A DNA stretch of 26,174 nucleotides from an uncultured Bacteroides sp. (lineage in GTDB: Bacteria; Bacteroidota; Bacteroidia; Bacteroidales; Bacteroidaceae). The notes under the pieces are model-generated. The model saw only the letters and a list, made by a program, of their open reading frames with translations. It was not told the DNA's origin and made no database searches. Where the stretch lies: positions 1-26,174 of the forward strand of contig URWA01000038.1 of the NCBI GenBank assembly GCA_900551445.1, written 5' to 3'. Positions 1 to 7,656 of this stretch are shown in pieces (position 1 is the first letter of the stretch; each line of letters opens with the position of its first letter). A program made the translations under genes and the position numbers.

Positions 1-53
1 AAACGATGATTATATAACGAAAAAGAGGATGCATCATTTTGACACATCCTCTT
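1..53. repeat. Left copy of a 53-bp inverted terminal repeat
   Basis: These bases are the exact reverse complement of 26121-26173 at the other end of the window, 53 of 53 positions. The repeat contains the terminator hairpin described separately plus about 20 further bases beyond it (towards the window edge). Identity stops abruptly on the gene side at base 54. I infer either a dispersed terminator-type repeat in this genome or an assembly break at such a repeat. The sequence alone cannot separate these. Confidence 0.9.
20..53 (-). terminator. Rho-independent terminator of the CoA-transferase gene
   Basis: Read on the minus strand, AAGAGGATG pairs with CATCCTCTT and the helix continues inward through two G-U wobbles to a 14-bp stem with an AAA loop, followed by TTTTT. 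The wobbles pair only when the minus strand is transcribed; on the other strand they are A-C mismatches. That supports the direction. It lies 31 bases past the stop codon of the CoA-transferase gene. Confidence 0.88.
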
Positions 54-83
54 TTATATATATATCGGGTTTGCTGGTAACGC

Positions 84-1580
84 TTATCGCTGGAAATCAG
101 CCCAGTTGGTCAAGCGCATATCGCCCTTGTCCAGAAATACCTGATGCATGCCCAATGCGGCCGAAAGACTGTGACAGGTCTGTCCTTTCGTGGAGATTTT
201 CAGATAATCCCAAAGCAGCTGCTTGTAGTCCGGATGTGCACAGTTTTCAATCACTGCCTCCGCACGCTCCATCGGGCTCTTTCCCCGCAAGTCGGCAATA
301 CCCTGCTCGGTGATAATCACGTTCACGGAATGTTCGCTGTGGTCCAGATGCGATACCATCGGTACGATGGAACTGATGCATCCGCCTTTGGCCGTCGACG
401 GACAAGAGAAGATAGAGATATAGGCACTGCGGGTAAAGTCGCCGGAACCACCGATACCGTTCATCATCTTGGTACCGCAGATATGCGTGGAGTTCACATT
501 ACCATATATATCCGCTTCAATGGCCGTATTCATGGAAATGACACCGATACGACGGATCACCTCCGGACAGTTGGAGATTTCCGAGGGACGCAGCACCAGC
601 CTGTGACGGAAGAAGTCCATGTTGTCATAAATGTCCTGCAGACAGTCGTTGGTCACACTCAGCGAACAGGTACTGCCAAACTTGATACGTCCTTCCTTAA
701 TCAGGGTGATGACCGCATTCTGTATCACTTCCGTGTACATCTCAAACGGAGGGATGCTGGAATCTTTTCCCAACGCACTCAACACCGCATTGGCGATGTT
801 TCCTACCCCCGACTGCAGCGGAAGGAAGGTAGAAGGAATAATACCCTTGCGCATGTCGGCCGCCAGGAATTCCGCCACATTCTGACCGATTTTATCCGTC
901 ACCGGATCGGAAGCATGGAAACCACGGGCCTCATCGGGCATATTTGTCTCCACAATACCCACTATTTTGGAAGGGTCCACCTGGATGTAAGGAAGACCGA
1001 TACGGTCGCTCGGACGCACAATCGGAATCGGCCGGCGGTAAGGCGGACGCTCCATCTCATACAAATCGTGCATACCGATCAAACGCTTGCTATGAGCCGC
1101 ATTCAGTTCCACAATCACCTTGTCGGCCAGCCGGGCAATGGTCGGTGAAATACCCACACCGGCCGTCAGGTAGATACGCCCGTCTTCCGTAATCTCACAA
1201 GCTTCAAGGATAGCCACATTGACATGCCCCAAAAAGCCGGAGCGCAGGCGCTGTGCCACCTGCGACAGATGAATATCCGTATAATTGATTTCGCCGCTGT
1301 TCACTGCCTTCCGGAAATCAGCATTGGTGGTATAAGGCGCACGGAACTTGATGGCATGTGCCCGGGTCAACGCCCCGTCGCAGGAGTCACCTGTAGACGC
1401 TCCTGTTATCACACCTATCTGAAAGGCTTCACCCCTCGCATGTTTTTCCTCTGCTATTTTTGCCAACTCTGCGGTCACTGCTTTCGGACTTCCTGCAGGG
1501 GTAAAGCCGCTCAATCCGACAATATCCCCATCCTTGATGTAGCTGGCAGCCTCGGCTGCCGTAATAAAGTTAAAGCTCAT
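84..1580 (-). CDS. Succinyl-CoA:acetate CoA-transferase / acetyl-CoA hydrolase family protein
   Basis: A 498-residue protein, the usual length for the cytoplasmic acetyl-CoA hydrolase/transferase family (AarC, Cat1, ScpC). Members move CoA between succinyl-CoA and acetate, or between similar short acyl groups, through a glutamyl-CoA intermediate. The likely catalytic glutamate is E284 in the motif YTEVIQ. Other family signatures are QSGVGN near 257-261 and GIGGSGDFTRSAY near 375-387. In succinate- and acetate-producing gut Bacteroidales such an enzyme would link acetate, succinate and their CoA esters. Databases often label these proteins acetyl-CoA hydrolase, but the conserved glutamate suggests transfer rather than hydrolysis. 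The exact acyl substrate cannot be read from the sequence. The gene follows a small membrane protein gene by 50 bases on the same strand with no clear promoter between, so the two are probably cotranscribed. Confidence 0.93.
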   Translation of the reverse strand: MSFNFITAAEAASYIKDGDIVGLSGFTPAGSPKAVTAELAKIAEEKHARGEAFQIGVITGASTGDSCDGALTRAHAIKFRAPYTTNADFRKAVNSGEINYTDIHLSQVAQRLRSGFLGHVNVAILEACEITEDGRIYLTAGVGISPTIARLADKVIVELNAAHSKRLIGMHDLYEMERPPYRRPIPIVRPSDRIGLPYIQVDPSKIVGIVETNMPDEARGFHASDPVTDKIGQNVAEFLAADMRKGIIPSTFLPLQSGVGNIANAVLSALGKDSSIPPFEMYTEVIQNAVITLIKEGRIKFGSTCSLSVTNDCLQDIYDNMDFFRHRLVLRPSEISNCPEVIRRIGVISMNTAIEADIYGNVNSTHICGTKMMNGIGGSGDFTRSAYISIFSCPSTAKGGCISSIVPMVSHLDHSEHSVNVIITEQGIADLRGKSPMERAEAVIENCAHPDYKQLLWDYLKISTKGQTCHSLSAALGMHQVFLDKGDMRLTNWADFQR

Positions 1581-1630
1581 AGTATCAAGTGTTTTTTATG
1601 TTATAGTATTTAAGTATAAAAGTTTGTCTC

Positions 1631-1993
1631 TCAATCGTATTTCCGGCGGAAGATTTCAGAATAGATAAAAGCCCGCCGCGCGTCCGACGGCGTGCGGAAA
1701 GCATATTCCGAACGGTCTTCTTCCGGCTTCTCCACCTGCACGGGAGTTGGTTTGTTTTCTTTTGGGGGCTGTTTTACCTGCTTTGCGGAATGTTCCGCCC
1801 GCTTTTTCCGCCTTGTTGGCGGCGGAGTCATCCGCACTTCTTCCACCGCTTCCTCTGCCTTCGGAAAGGCATCTGCGGGAACCGTTTTTCTCACTACTTT
1901 TTTCTGAGCGGTCTTTTTCTGCGCCTGTTTTCTCGTCTGATAAAGTCCCAGACAGATTATTCCCAGAAAGATAAGAATTTGAAAAACGTCCAT
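1631..1993 (-). CDS. Small membrane-anchored protein of unknown function
   Basis: I do not recognise this gene. From the ATG at 1993 it encodes 120 residues: one hydrophobic segment at about residues 4-18, then a long, highly charged tail rich in Lys, Arg, Glu and Pro, ending in a short conserved-looking block (SDARRAFIYSEIF). The layout fits a single-pass inner-membrane protein with a disordered cytoplasmic tail. A longer reading frame reaches a TTG at 2020, but that TTG lies inside a promoter -7 box, so I chose the internal ATG. It sits directly upstream of the CoA-transferase gene and probably shares its transcript. A functional link is only inferred from position. Confidence 0.7.
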   Translation of the reverse strand: MDVFQILIFLGIICLGLYQTRKQAQKKTAQKKVVRKTVPADAFPKAEEAVEEVRMTPPPTRRKKRAEHSAKQVKQPPKENKPTPVQVEKPEEDRSEYAFRTPSDARRAFIYSEIFRRKYD

Positions 1994-2017
1994 AAATACA
2001 AGTGTTAAGGTTTTCTT

Positions 2018-2025
2018 CAAAGATA
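2018..2025 (-). promoter_or_regulatory. Promoter -7 box for the small membrane protein gene
   Basis: On the minus strand this reads TATCTTTG, a perfect match to the Bacteroidetes TAnnTTTG -7 element. Transcription would begin about 7-10 bases downstream, leaving a leader of roughly 20 bases before the ATG at 1993. The -33 element is not obvious. Confidence 0.65.
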
Positions 2026-2078
2026 CGAATAAAATCTATATATCCTACCCTTTTCATGGAAGTTAACCAAGAAACAGA

Positions 2079-2087
2079 TATCTTTGC
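2079..2087 (+). promoter_or_regulatory. Promoter -7 box for miaB
   Basis: The sequence TATCTTTGC matches the Bacteroidetes -7 consensus and lies 27 bases upstream of the miaB ATG. The -33 side is weak (a TTTTC run near 2051-2055). It is divergent from the promoter at 2018-2025, so the two start regions are only about 60 bases apart. Confidence 0.65.
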
Positions 2088-2114
2088 AGGCAAAATTTTA
2101 ATTCCAAAAACCTT

Positions 2115-3488
2115 ATGACAAAAGAAATTACAGGAGCAGACTTTAAATCTGCAACTGAAAACGAAAGCAAGAAACTGTTTATCGAAACGTATGGATGCCA
2201 GATGAATGTGGCAGACAGTGAGGTGATTGCCTCCATCATGCAAATGGCCGGCTACACCCCGTGTGACAACCTGGAAGAGGCAGATGCCGTGTTTATGAAC
2301 ACCTGTTCCATCCGCGACAATGCAGAGCAGAAAATCCTGAACCGACTGGAGTTTTTCCATTCCTTGCGCAAGAAACGCAAGCACCTCATCGTAGGCGTAT
2401 TGGGATGCATGGCCGAACGAGTAAAGAACGAACTGATTGAAAAGCATCACGTCGACCTGGTGGCCGGACCGGATGCCTACCTGACACTGCCCGACCTGAT
2501 CGGAGCCGTGGAGGCCGGAGAAAAAGCCATCAATGTGGAACTTTCCACCACCGAGACCTACCGCGACGTCATTCCTTCGCGTATCTGCGGCAACCACATT
2601 TCAGGCTTTGTTTCCATCATGCGCGGATGCAATAACTTCTGCCACTACTGCATTGTGCCTTACACCCGCGGACGTGAACGCAGCCGCGACGTGGAAAGCA
2701 TCCTGAACGAAGTACGCGACCTGCAGCGGAAAGGCTATAAGGAAGTGACCCTGCTGGGACAGAACGTCAACTCCTACCGTTTTGAGAAAGACGGAGAAAC
2801 GGTGACCTTCCCCATGCTGCTCCGCACCGTAGCCGAGGCTGTGCCCGACATACGCGTACGCTTCACCACCTCCCATCCGAAAGACATGAGCGACGAGACC
2901 CTCCATGTCATTGCCGAAGTGCCTAACGTGTGCAAGCACATCCACCTGCCCGTACAGAGCGGAAGTTCACGCATCCTGAAACTGATGAACCGTAAATATA
3001 CCCGTGAATGGTACCTGGAAAGAGTGGCTGCCATCCGTCGCATCATCCCCGACTGCGGACTCAGCACCGACATCTTCTCCGGCTTCCATTCCGAAACAGA
3101 AGAAGACCATCAAATGTCTCTCTCGCTGATGCGGGAATGTGCCTACGATTCGGCCTTCATGTTCAAGTATTCCGAACGTCCGGGCACCTACGCTTCCAAG
3201 CATCTTCCCGATGACGTGCCGGAAGAAGTCAAAATCCGCCGCCTGAACGAACTCATTGAACTGCAGAACCAGCTCTCAGCCGAAAGCAATGCCAAAGACG
3301 TGGGCAAGACCTTCGAAGTGCTGGTGGAAGGCGTGTCCAAACGTTCCAAGGAACAGCTGTTTGGCCGTACGGAGCAAAATAAAGTGGTAGTTTTCGACCG
3401 TGGTAACCACCGAATCGGCGATTTTGTGAAGGTCAAGATTACGGAGTCCAGTTCGGCTACCCTCAAAGGCACCGAAGTGACAGAATAA
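2115..3488 (+). CDS. miaB: tRNA-2-methylthio-N6-dimethylallyladenosine synthase MiaB
   Basis: A 457-residue radical-SAM methylthiotransferase that adds a methylthio group to i6A37 of tRNAs reading UNN codons. The N-terminal domain has the three cysteines expected for the auxiliary iron-sulfur cluster, C28 (YGCQMN), C64 (NTCSIR) and C98 (LGCMAE). The radical-SAM motif CxxxCxxC is at C172, C176 and C179 in GCNNFCHYC, followed by the MiaB-type YTRGRERSR. The last ~65 residues form a TRAM RNA-binding domain. Length and motif order match MiaB rather than MtaB or RimO (NTCSIR is the MiaB form). The gene appears monocistronic, with its own promoter and a terminator just after the stop. Confidence 0.96.
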   Translation: MTKEITGADFKSATENESKKLFIETYGCQMNVADSEVIASIMQMAGYTPCDNLEEADAVFMNTCSIRDNAEQKILNRLEFFHSLRKKRKHLIVGVLGCMAERVKNELIEKHHVDLVAGPDAYLTLPDLIGAVEAGEKAINVELSTTETYRDVIPSRICGNHISGFVSIMRGCNNFCHYCIVPYTRGRERSRDVESILNEVRDLQRKGYKEVTLLGQNVNSYRFEKDGETVTFPMLLRTVAEAVPDIRVRFTTSHPKDMSDETLHVIAEVPNVCKHIHLPVQSGSSRILKLMNRKYTREWYLERVAAIRRIIPDCGLSTDIFSGFHSETEEDHQMSLSLMRECAYDSAFMFKYSERPGTYASKHLPDDVPEEVKIRRLNELIELQNQLSAESNAKDVGKTFEVLVEGVSKRSKEQLFGRTEQNKVVVFDRGNHRIGDFVKVKITESSSATLKGTEVTE

Positions 3489-3493
3489 TACTC

Positions 3494-3538
3494 CGGGAAA
3501 TCACCCAAAGATAAAGTGAGACTTTCCCGACATTTTTT
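3494..3538 (+). terminator. Terminator of miaB
   Basis: CGGGAAA (3494-3500) pairs with TTTCCCG (3523-3529), with an inner TCAC/GTGA pairing, followed by ACATTTTTTAC. It begins six bases after the miaB stop codon. Confidence 0.7.
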
Positions 3539-3551
3539 ACGTTTCCCTTCA

Positions 3552-3640
3552 GGAAAACGTATGTTTCTCACTGCGGAAACGTATGTTTTCCTGGAGGGAA
3601 ACGTACGTTTTCGCACTGGGAAACATAAAACATACAAGCA
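3552..3640. repeat. Array of four ~22-bp repeats with palindromic AAACGTACGTTT cores
   Basis: Four head-to-tail units start at 3552, 3575, 3597 and 3619, each beginning GGAAA. Units 1-3 share the core AAACGTATGTTT or AAACGTACGTTT, the last being a perfect 12-bp palindrome; unit 4 is degenerate. Inverted half-units (CGTTTCCC, CGTTTTTCCC, CGTTTTCC) flank the array near 3540, 3641 and 3663. It fills the space between the convergent 3' ends of miaB and the PspC gene. The 22-bp period is close to two helical turns. Its function is unknown. Confidence 0.75.
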
Positions 3641-3674
3641 CGTTTTTCCCTTTATATAAGTGCGTTTTCCAATT

Positions 3675-3875
3675 TCAATCGGTATCCCTTCCGGCTTCCG
3701 GCATAATCAGCCACAGAATCAGGTAGACAATTCCTCCCGAAAAGGCAGTAAAGAAAGTAGCCAGCACATACACAATCCGCACCAGCGTAATATCCCAGTT
3801 AAAATAGTCTGCTATACCGGCACAAACCCCTCCTATCATGCGGTTATTCGACCGTGTCAATCGTTTCTTGTTCAT
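3675..3875 (-). CDS. PspC-domain small membrane protein
   Basis: A 66-residue protein consisting almost only of a PspC domain: a basic N-terminus with KRLTRSNNRMIGGVCAGIA, the typical YFNWD segment, then one long hydrophobic stretch (about residues 31-58, possibly a helical hairpin) ending in LILWLIMPE. PspC proteins are inner-membrane proteins, linked in proteobacteria to the phage-shock response through PspA/PspB. Short stand-alone forms like this are common in Bacteroidetes, where their role is not well known. No pspA or pspB is present here. A TACTTTG-like element at about 3889-3895 on the minus strand may be the promoter, but its spacing is one base short of the consensus. Confidence 0.88.
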   Translation of the reverse strand: MNKKRLTRSNNRMIGGVCAGIADYFNWDITLVRIVYVLATFFTAFSGGIVYLILWLIMPEAGRDTD

Positions 3876-4015
3876 ATTTATTTTGCAAAGTATCCATTAA
3901 TGACGGCTAAGATACAAAAAACAAACATAAAGCCACCGAATACTCTTAAAAACTTTTAAAGAAAGTCGCGCTATAGGCTTTTTATTTGTTATTTTGCAGC
4001 AAATTAGGGAATGAA

Positions 4016-4912
4016 GTGAATACGCTGAAAATAGATAAATGTCCACTCTGTGGAGAAAGCCATTTTGAAGAAGTAATGACATGTACGGACCACTATGCTT
4101 CCGGTGAGTCTTTTACCATCTGTCGTTGCACTCACTGCGGTTTTCAGTTCACACAGGCTGCTCCCGTGGAAGCGGAAATAGGACGTTATTATGAAAGCCC
4201 GGACTATATTTCACACAGTGATACACATAAGGGGTTGATGAACCGTGTCTATCACTGGGTGCGCCGTTTCATGCTTGCACGTAAAGCCCGCCTGATCAAG
4301 CACAATTCAGGCCTCAGCAGAGGAATGTTGCTGGACATCGGTACCGGAACGGGATATTTCCCTCATTTCATGCAGGAAAAAGGATGGCGCGTGTCGGCTA
4401 TCGAGAAAAGCCCGCAGGCCCGCCAGTTTGCCCAGACTCATTTTGGTCTGGAAGTCCGTAAACCGGAAGACCTGACGGATTATCCGGAAAAATCGTTCGA
4501 TGTCATTACCTTGTGGCATGTCATGGAACATCTGGAACATTTGAACGACACGTGGGAAACCCTCAGCCGTATCCTGAAAGACCGGGGTATTCTGGTCGTT
4601 GCGGTCCCCAACCCCACCTCCTTCGATGCGGGAAAATACAAGGAAATGTGGGCGGCCTACGATGTGCCTCGCCACTTATGGCACTTCACTCCGTCGGTCA
4701 TGCAGCAATTTGGGGCCAAACACAACTTCATCCTCTGCGAACGGCATCCAATGCCTTTTGACGCGTTCTACGTGTCCATGCTGAGCGAAAAATACCGGAA
4801 GTCTTCCATTCCTTTCCTGAAAGGATTATGGTCGGGAACGGAGGCTTGGTTCGTTTCACTGGCCAAAAAAGAGAGAAGCAGTTCGATGATTTACGTATTC
4901 AGAAAAAAATAA
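4016..4912 (+). CDS. Class I SAM-dependent methyltransferase with N-terminal zinc ribbon
   Basis: A 298-residue protein from a GTG start. The N-terminus has paired cysteines CPLC (9-12) and CTHC (38-41), as in a zinc ribbon. The Rossmann-type methyltransferase core follows, with motif I LLDIGTGTGYF at 105-115, an acidic residue E130 at the end of the second strand, and WHVMEHLEH as the post-motif helix. This matches the Methyltransf_23-like family; the substrate is unknown. The frame extends upstream to a TTG at 3986 that overlaps a promoter-like TTATTTTGC, and no in-frame ATG lies near, so GTG at 4016 is preferred but not certain. It ends six bases before ftsX and heads the envelope/tRNA-modification gene run. 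Confidence 0.85.
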   Translation: MNTLKIDKCPLCGESHFEEVMTCTDHYASGESFTICRCTHCGFQFTQAAPVEAEIGRYYESPDYISHSDTHKGLMNRVYHWVRRFMLARKARLIKHNSGLSRGMLLDIGTGTGYFPHFMQEKGWRVSAIEKSPQARQFAQTHFGLEVRKPEDLTDYPEKSFDVITLWHVMEHLEHLNDTWETLSRILKDRGILVVAVPNPTSFDAGKYKEMWAAYDVPRHLWHFTPSVMQQFGAKHNFILCERHPMPFDAFYVSMLSEKYRKSSIPFLKGLWSGTEAWFVSLAKKERSSSMIYVFRKK

Positions 4913-4918
4913 GCCGTT

Positions 4919-5788
4919 ATGAGTCACAAGTCGGGTACACTTTTTGACATGCAATTCATTACCTCCTGCATCAGTACCATGCTGGTATTGCTGCTCTTGG
5001 GGATGGTGGTCTTCTTCGTCATGACCGCCAACAACCTGTCTGTGTACGTGCGTGAAAACATCAATTTTTCGGTCCTGCTGAACGATGACATGAAAGAAAC
5101 CGACGCCATCCGTTTCCAAAAACAGCTGGAAGCGGAGCCTTTCGTGAAACAGGCAGTGTACATTTCCAAGGCACAGGCGCTGAAGGAACAGACGGAAGCC
5201 ATGGGAACCGACCCTGCCGAATTTTTAGGCTACAATCCTTTTACGGCCTCCATTGAAATCAAGCTGAACGCGGCCTACGCCAATACGGACAGCCTGAAGT
5301 GGATACAGGAAAAGCTGCTCGACCACAAACAGGTGATTGAAATCAACTATCCGCAGGACCTGATTGACACCATCAACCAGAACATCCGCAAAATCAGCCT
5401 GTTCCTGCTGGGACTGGCTGCCCTGCTCACCCTGATTTCTTTCGCCCTGATCAACAATACCATCCGGCTGACCATCTACTCCAAGCGTTTCCTGATTCAC
5501 ACCATGAAACTGGTAGGAGCCAGCTGGGGCTTCATCCGTCGCCCGTTCATTGCCCGGAATATAGGAATTGGTATCCTTGCAGCGGCCATCGCCAATGCCT
5601 TGCTGATCAGTATGGCCTACATGATGGTGAATTACGAGCCGGGACTACTCGAACTGATTACCCCCCAAGTCATGCTGGTAGTCATGGGCACCGTATTTAT
5701 CTCCGGCATCCTGATTACGATGCTGTGTGCCTACATATCCATCAACAAATACTTGCGGATGAAAGCAGGAGAATTATACAGTCTTTAA
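4919..5788 (+). CDS. ftsX: Cell division protein FtsX (ABC transporter permease)
   Basis: A 289-residue protein with FtsX topology: a short cytoplasmic N-terminus, a first membrane helix at about 13-37, an extracytoplasmic domain to about 155 (the FtsX ECD), and three further membrane helices at about 158-180, 212-235 and 248-272. The segment MKLVGAS before the third helix is the conserved FtsX coupling region. With the ATPase FtsE it controls septal peptidoglycan hydrolases during division. No ftsE is in this window, so the partner must be encoded elsewhere. It starts six bases after the methyltransferase gene. Confidence 0.93.
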   Translation: MSHKSGTLFDMQFITSCISTMLVLLLLGMVVFFVMTANNLSVYVRENINFSVLLNDDMKETDAIRFQKQLEAEPFVKQAVYISKAQALKEQTEAMGTDPAEFLGYNPFTASIEIKLNAAYANTDSLKWIQEKLLDHKQVIEINYPQDLIDTINQNIRKISLFLLGLAALLTLISFALINNTIRLTIYSKRFLIHTMKLVGASWGFIRRPFIARNIGIGILAAAIANALLISMAYMMVNYEPGLLELITPQVMLVVMGTVFISGILITMLCAYISINKYLRMKAGELYSL

Positions 5789-5820
5789 ATATCAACTAAT
5801 AAAATAGATAACGAATCGTT

Positions 5821-6078
5821 ATGGATAAAAAAAGTTTTGCCTTCGATAAAACCAACTTCATCCTTTTGGCAATAGGGATGGTAGTGATTATTCTGGGTTT
5901 TATCTTGATGAGCGGTCCGGGTTCTACAGAAACCACTTTTGAACCGGACATTTTCAGCGTACGCCGCATCAAAGTAGCCCCGCTTGTCTGCTTTGTAGGT
6001 TTCATTTTCATGATCTACGGCATTTTGCGCAAACCCAAAGACAATGAAATAACCACTAAAGAAGAGGAAAAACTATAA
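5821..6078 (+). CDS. DUF3098 family small membrane protein
   Basis: An 85-residue protein with two hydrophobic segments, about 12-28 and 53-68, separated by a short polar loop with GPGSTETTFEPDIFSVRRI, and a charged C-terminus. This pattern and the position between ftsX and uppP fit the Bacteroidetes DUF3098 family, whose function is not established. The TAA stop shares its last A with the ATG of uppP, so the two are translationally coupled. Confidence 0.88.
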   Translation: MDKKSFAFDKTNFILLAIGMVVIILGFILMSGPGSTETTFEPDIFSVRRIKVAPLVCFVGFIFMIYGILRKPKDNEITTKEEEKL

Positions 6079-6935
6079 TGGAAGGAGATTTAAGCTTATT
6101 TCAAACGATTGTGATTGCGATTGTAGAAGGCCTCACAGAATTTCTTCCGGTATCTTCTACTGGTCACATGATCATTACCCAACACATCTTAGGAGTAGAA
6201 AGTACCGACTTTGTAAAGGCTTTTACATTCATCATCCAGTTTGGTGCCATTCTTTCAGTGGTATGTTTATATTGGAAAAACTTTTTCCGCCTCAACCATG
6301 CCCCGATGCCGGAAAACAGTACTCCCGTGAAGCGTTTCCTTCACAAATATGATTTCTACTGGAAATTATTAGTTGCCTTTATCCCCGCCGCGGTATTAGG
6401 GCTGCTTTTCAGCGACATGATAGACGCAATGTTAGAAAGTGTAACAGTAGTAGCCGTCATGTTGATAGTAGGAGGTATATTCATGCTGTTCTGTGACAAA
6501 ATATTTGGGAATGGAAACGAACAAACGGAATTGACGGAAAAAAGAGCTTTTTTTATAGGATTGTTCCAATGTATCTCTATGATACCGGGTGTATCACGCT
6601 CCATGGCTACTATTGTGGGAGGTATGGCACAGAAACTTACCCGAAAAAGAGCGGCAGAATTCTCTTTTTTCTTAGCCGTACCCACCATGTTCGCTGCCAC
6701 CGTATATAAAATGGCCAAATTATTTATGGAAGGAGGAACAGAAATCATATCCGCTAATCTGACTCCTTTGATTGTGGGCAATGTGGTAGCTTTCATTGTA
6801 GCTCTGCTGGCTATTAAGTTTTTCATTAGTTTTGTCACAAAATATGGATTTATGGCTTTTGGCTGGTATCGCATCATTGTAGGAAGCATCATACTCATCA
6901 TGTCTTTTTTAGGATATAATTTAGAATTGGCTTAA
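6078..6935 (+). CDS. uppP: Undecaprenyl-diphosphatase UppP (BacA)
   Basis: A 285-residue polytopic inner-membrane enzyme that dephosphorylates undecaprenyl pyrophosphate to recycle the lipid carrier for peptidoglycan and other surface glycans; it can also give bacitracin resistance. Both active-site motifs are present: the glutamate-rich EGLTEFLPVSSTGH with E17, E21, S27 and H30, and PGVSRS at 170-175 with R174. The rest is mostly hydrophobic helices, as expected. It is linked at both ends by one-base TAATG overlaps, to the DUF3098 gene and to truB. The coding sequence is clearly more AT-rich than truB next to it (22 of 60 G+C at 6541-6600 against 40 of 60 at 7501-7560). Confidence 0.96.
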   Translation: MEGDLSLFQTIVIAIVEGLTEFLPVSSTGHMIITQHILGVESTDFVKAFTFIIQFGAILSVVCLYWKNFFRLNHAPMPENSTPVKRFLHKYDFYWKLLVAFIPAAVLGLLFSDMIDAMLESVTVVAVMLIVGGIFMLFCDKIFGNGNEQTELTEKRAFFIGLFQCISMIPGVSRSMATIVGGMAQKLTRKRAAEFSFFLAVPTMFAATVYKMAKLFMEGGTEIISANLTPLIVGNVVAFIVALLAIKFFISFVTKYGFMAFGWYRIIVGSIILIMSFLGYNLELA

Positions 6936-7639
6936 TGAATTTTAAGGAAGGAGAAGTACTATATTTCGACAAGCCACTGAAATGGACATCCTTTGCAGTG
7001 GTCAATAAAATAAGATACCATATCAGCCGAAAGCTGGGAGTAAAGAAAATAAAAGTAGGACATGCCGGAACGCTCGATCCGCTGGCCACCGGAGTGATGA
7101 TCATCTGTACCGGAAAAGCCACCAAGCGTATCGAGGAGTTTCAATATCACACGAAGGAATACATCGCCACCCTTCAGCTGGGAGCCACCACACCGTCGTT
7201 CGACCTGGAAAAGGAGATTGACGCTACCTATCCCACCGAACACATCACCCGGGAAATGGTGGAGGATGTACTGAAAAAATTCATAGGCACCATCAAGCAG
7301 GTTCCCCCTGCCTTTTCGGCCTGCAAGGTAGACGGGAAACGCGCCTACGAAATGGCCCGCAACGGCGACGAGGTGGAGCTGAAGCCCAAGATACTGGTCA
7401 TCGATGAAATCGAACTGCTGGAATACAACCTGCCGGAAATAAAGATACGGGTGGTGTGCAGCAAAGGAACCTATATCCGGGCCCTGGCCAGAGACATCGG
7501 GGAAGCCTTGCACAGCGGCGCACATCTCACGGGACTGGTCCGCACGCGAGTGGGGAACGTGAGACTGGAAGACTGCATGAAAGTGGAAGATTTTGAGACT
7601 TGGCTTGACCAGCAAGAAATAGAAGTTATAAACGATTAA
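6935..7639 (+). CDS. truB: tRNA pseudouridine(55) synthase TruB
   Basis: A 234-residue enzyme that makes pseudouridine 55 in the T-loop of tRNAs. The catalytic aspartate is D48 in GHAGTLDPLATG. Other family blocks are YIATLQLGATT, PPAFSACKVDGKRAYE and CSKGTYIRALARDIG. It is of the short type: the C-terminal PUA extension is missing or very reduced, usual for Bacteroidetes TruB. The ATG overlaps the uppP stop by one base, and queA follows after 17 bases, so this is one operon. Confidence 0.96.
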   Translation: MNFKEGEVLYFDKPLKWTSFAVVNKIRYHISRKLGVKKIKVGHAGTLDPLATGVMIICTGKATKRIEEFQYHTKEYIATLQLGATTPSFDLEKEIDATYPTEHITREMVEDVLKKFIGTIKQVPPAFSACKVDGKRAYEMARNGDEVELKPKILVIDEIELLEYNLPEIKIRVVCSKGTYIRALARDIGEALHSGAHLTGLVRTRVGNVRLEDCMKVEDFETWLDQQEIEVIND

Positions 7640-7656
7640 GGAAAGAAAGGAAGAAG

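Noticed and set aside
144..1148. Long plus-strand open frame of 334 codons opposite the CoA-transferase gene
   Set aside because: It is antisense to a clear full-length enzyme, with a His/Arg/Thr-rich composition typical of a shadow frame and no recognisable domain.
1656..2597. Minus-strand open frame of 313 codons spanning the miaB 5' half and the small membrane protein
   Set aside because: It runs antisense to miaB, across both divergent promoters, and overlaps the better supported small gene in another frame. No motif is visible.
3552..3640. Possible CRISPR array
   Set aside because: The units are contiguous with no unique spacers, the repeats are only 22-23 bases and degenerate, and there are no cas genes.
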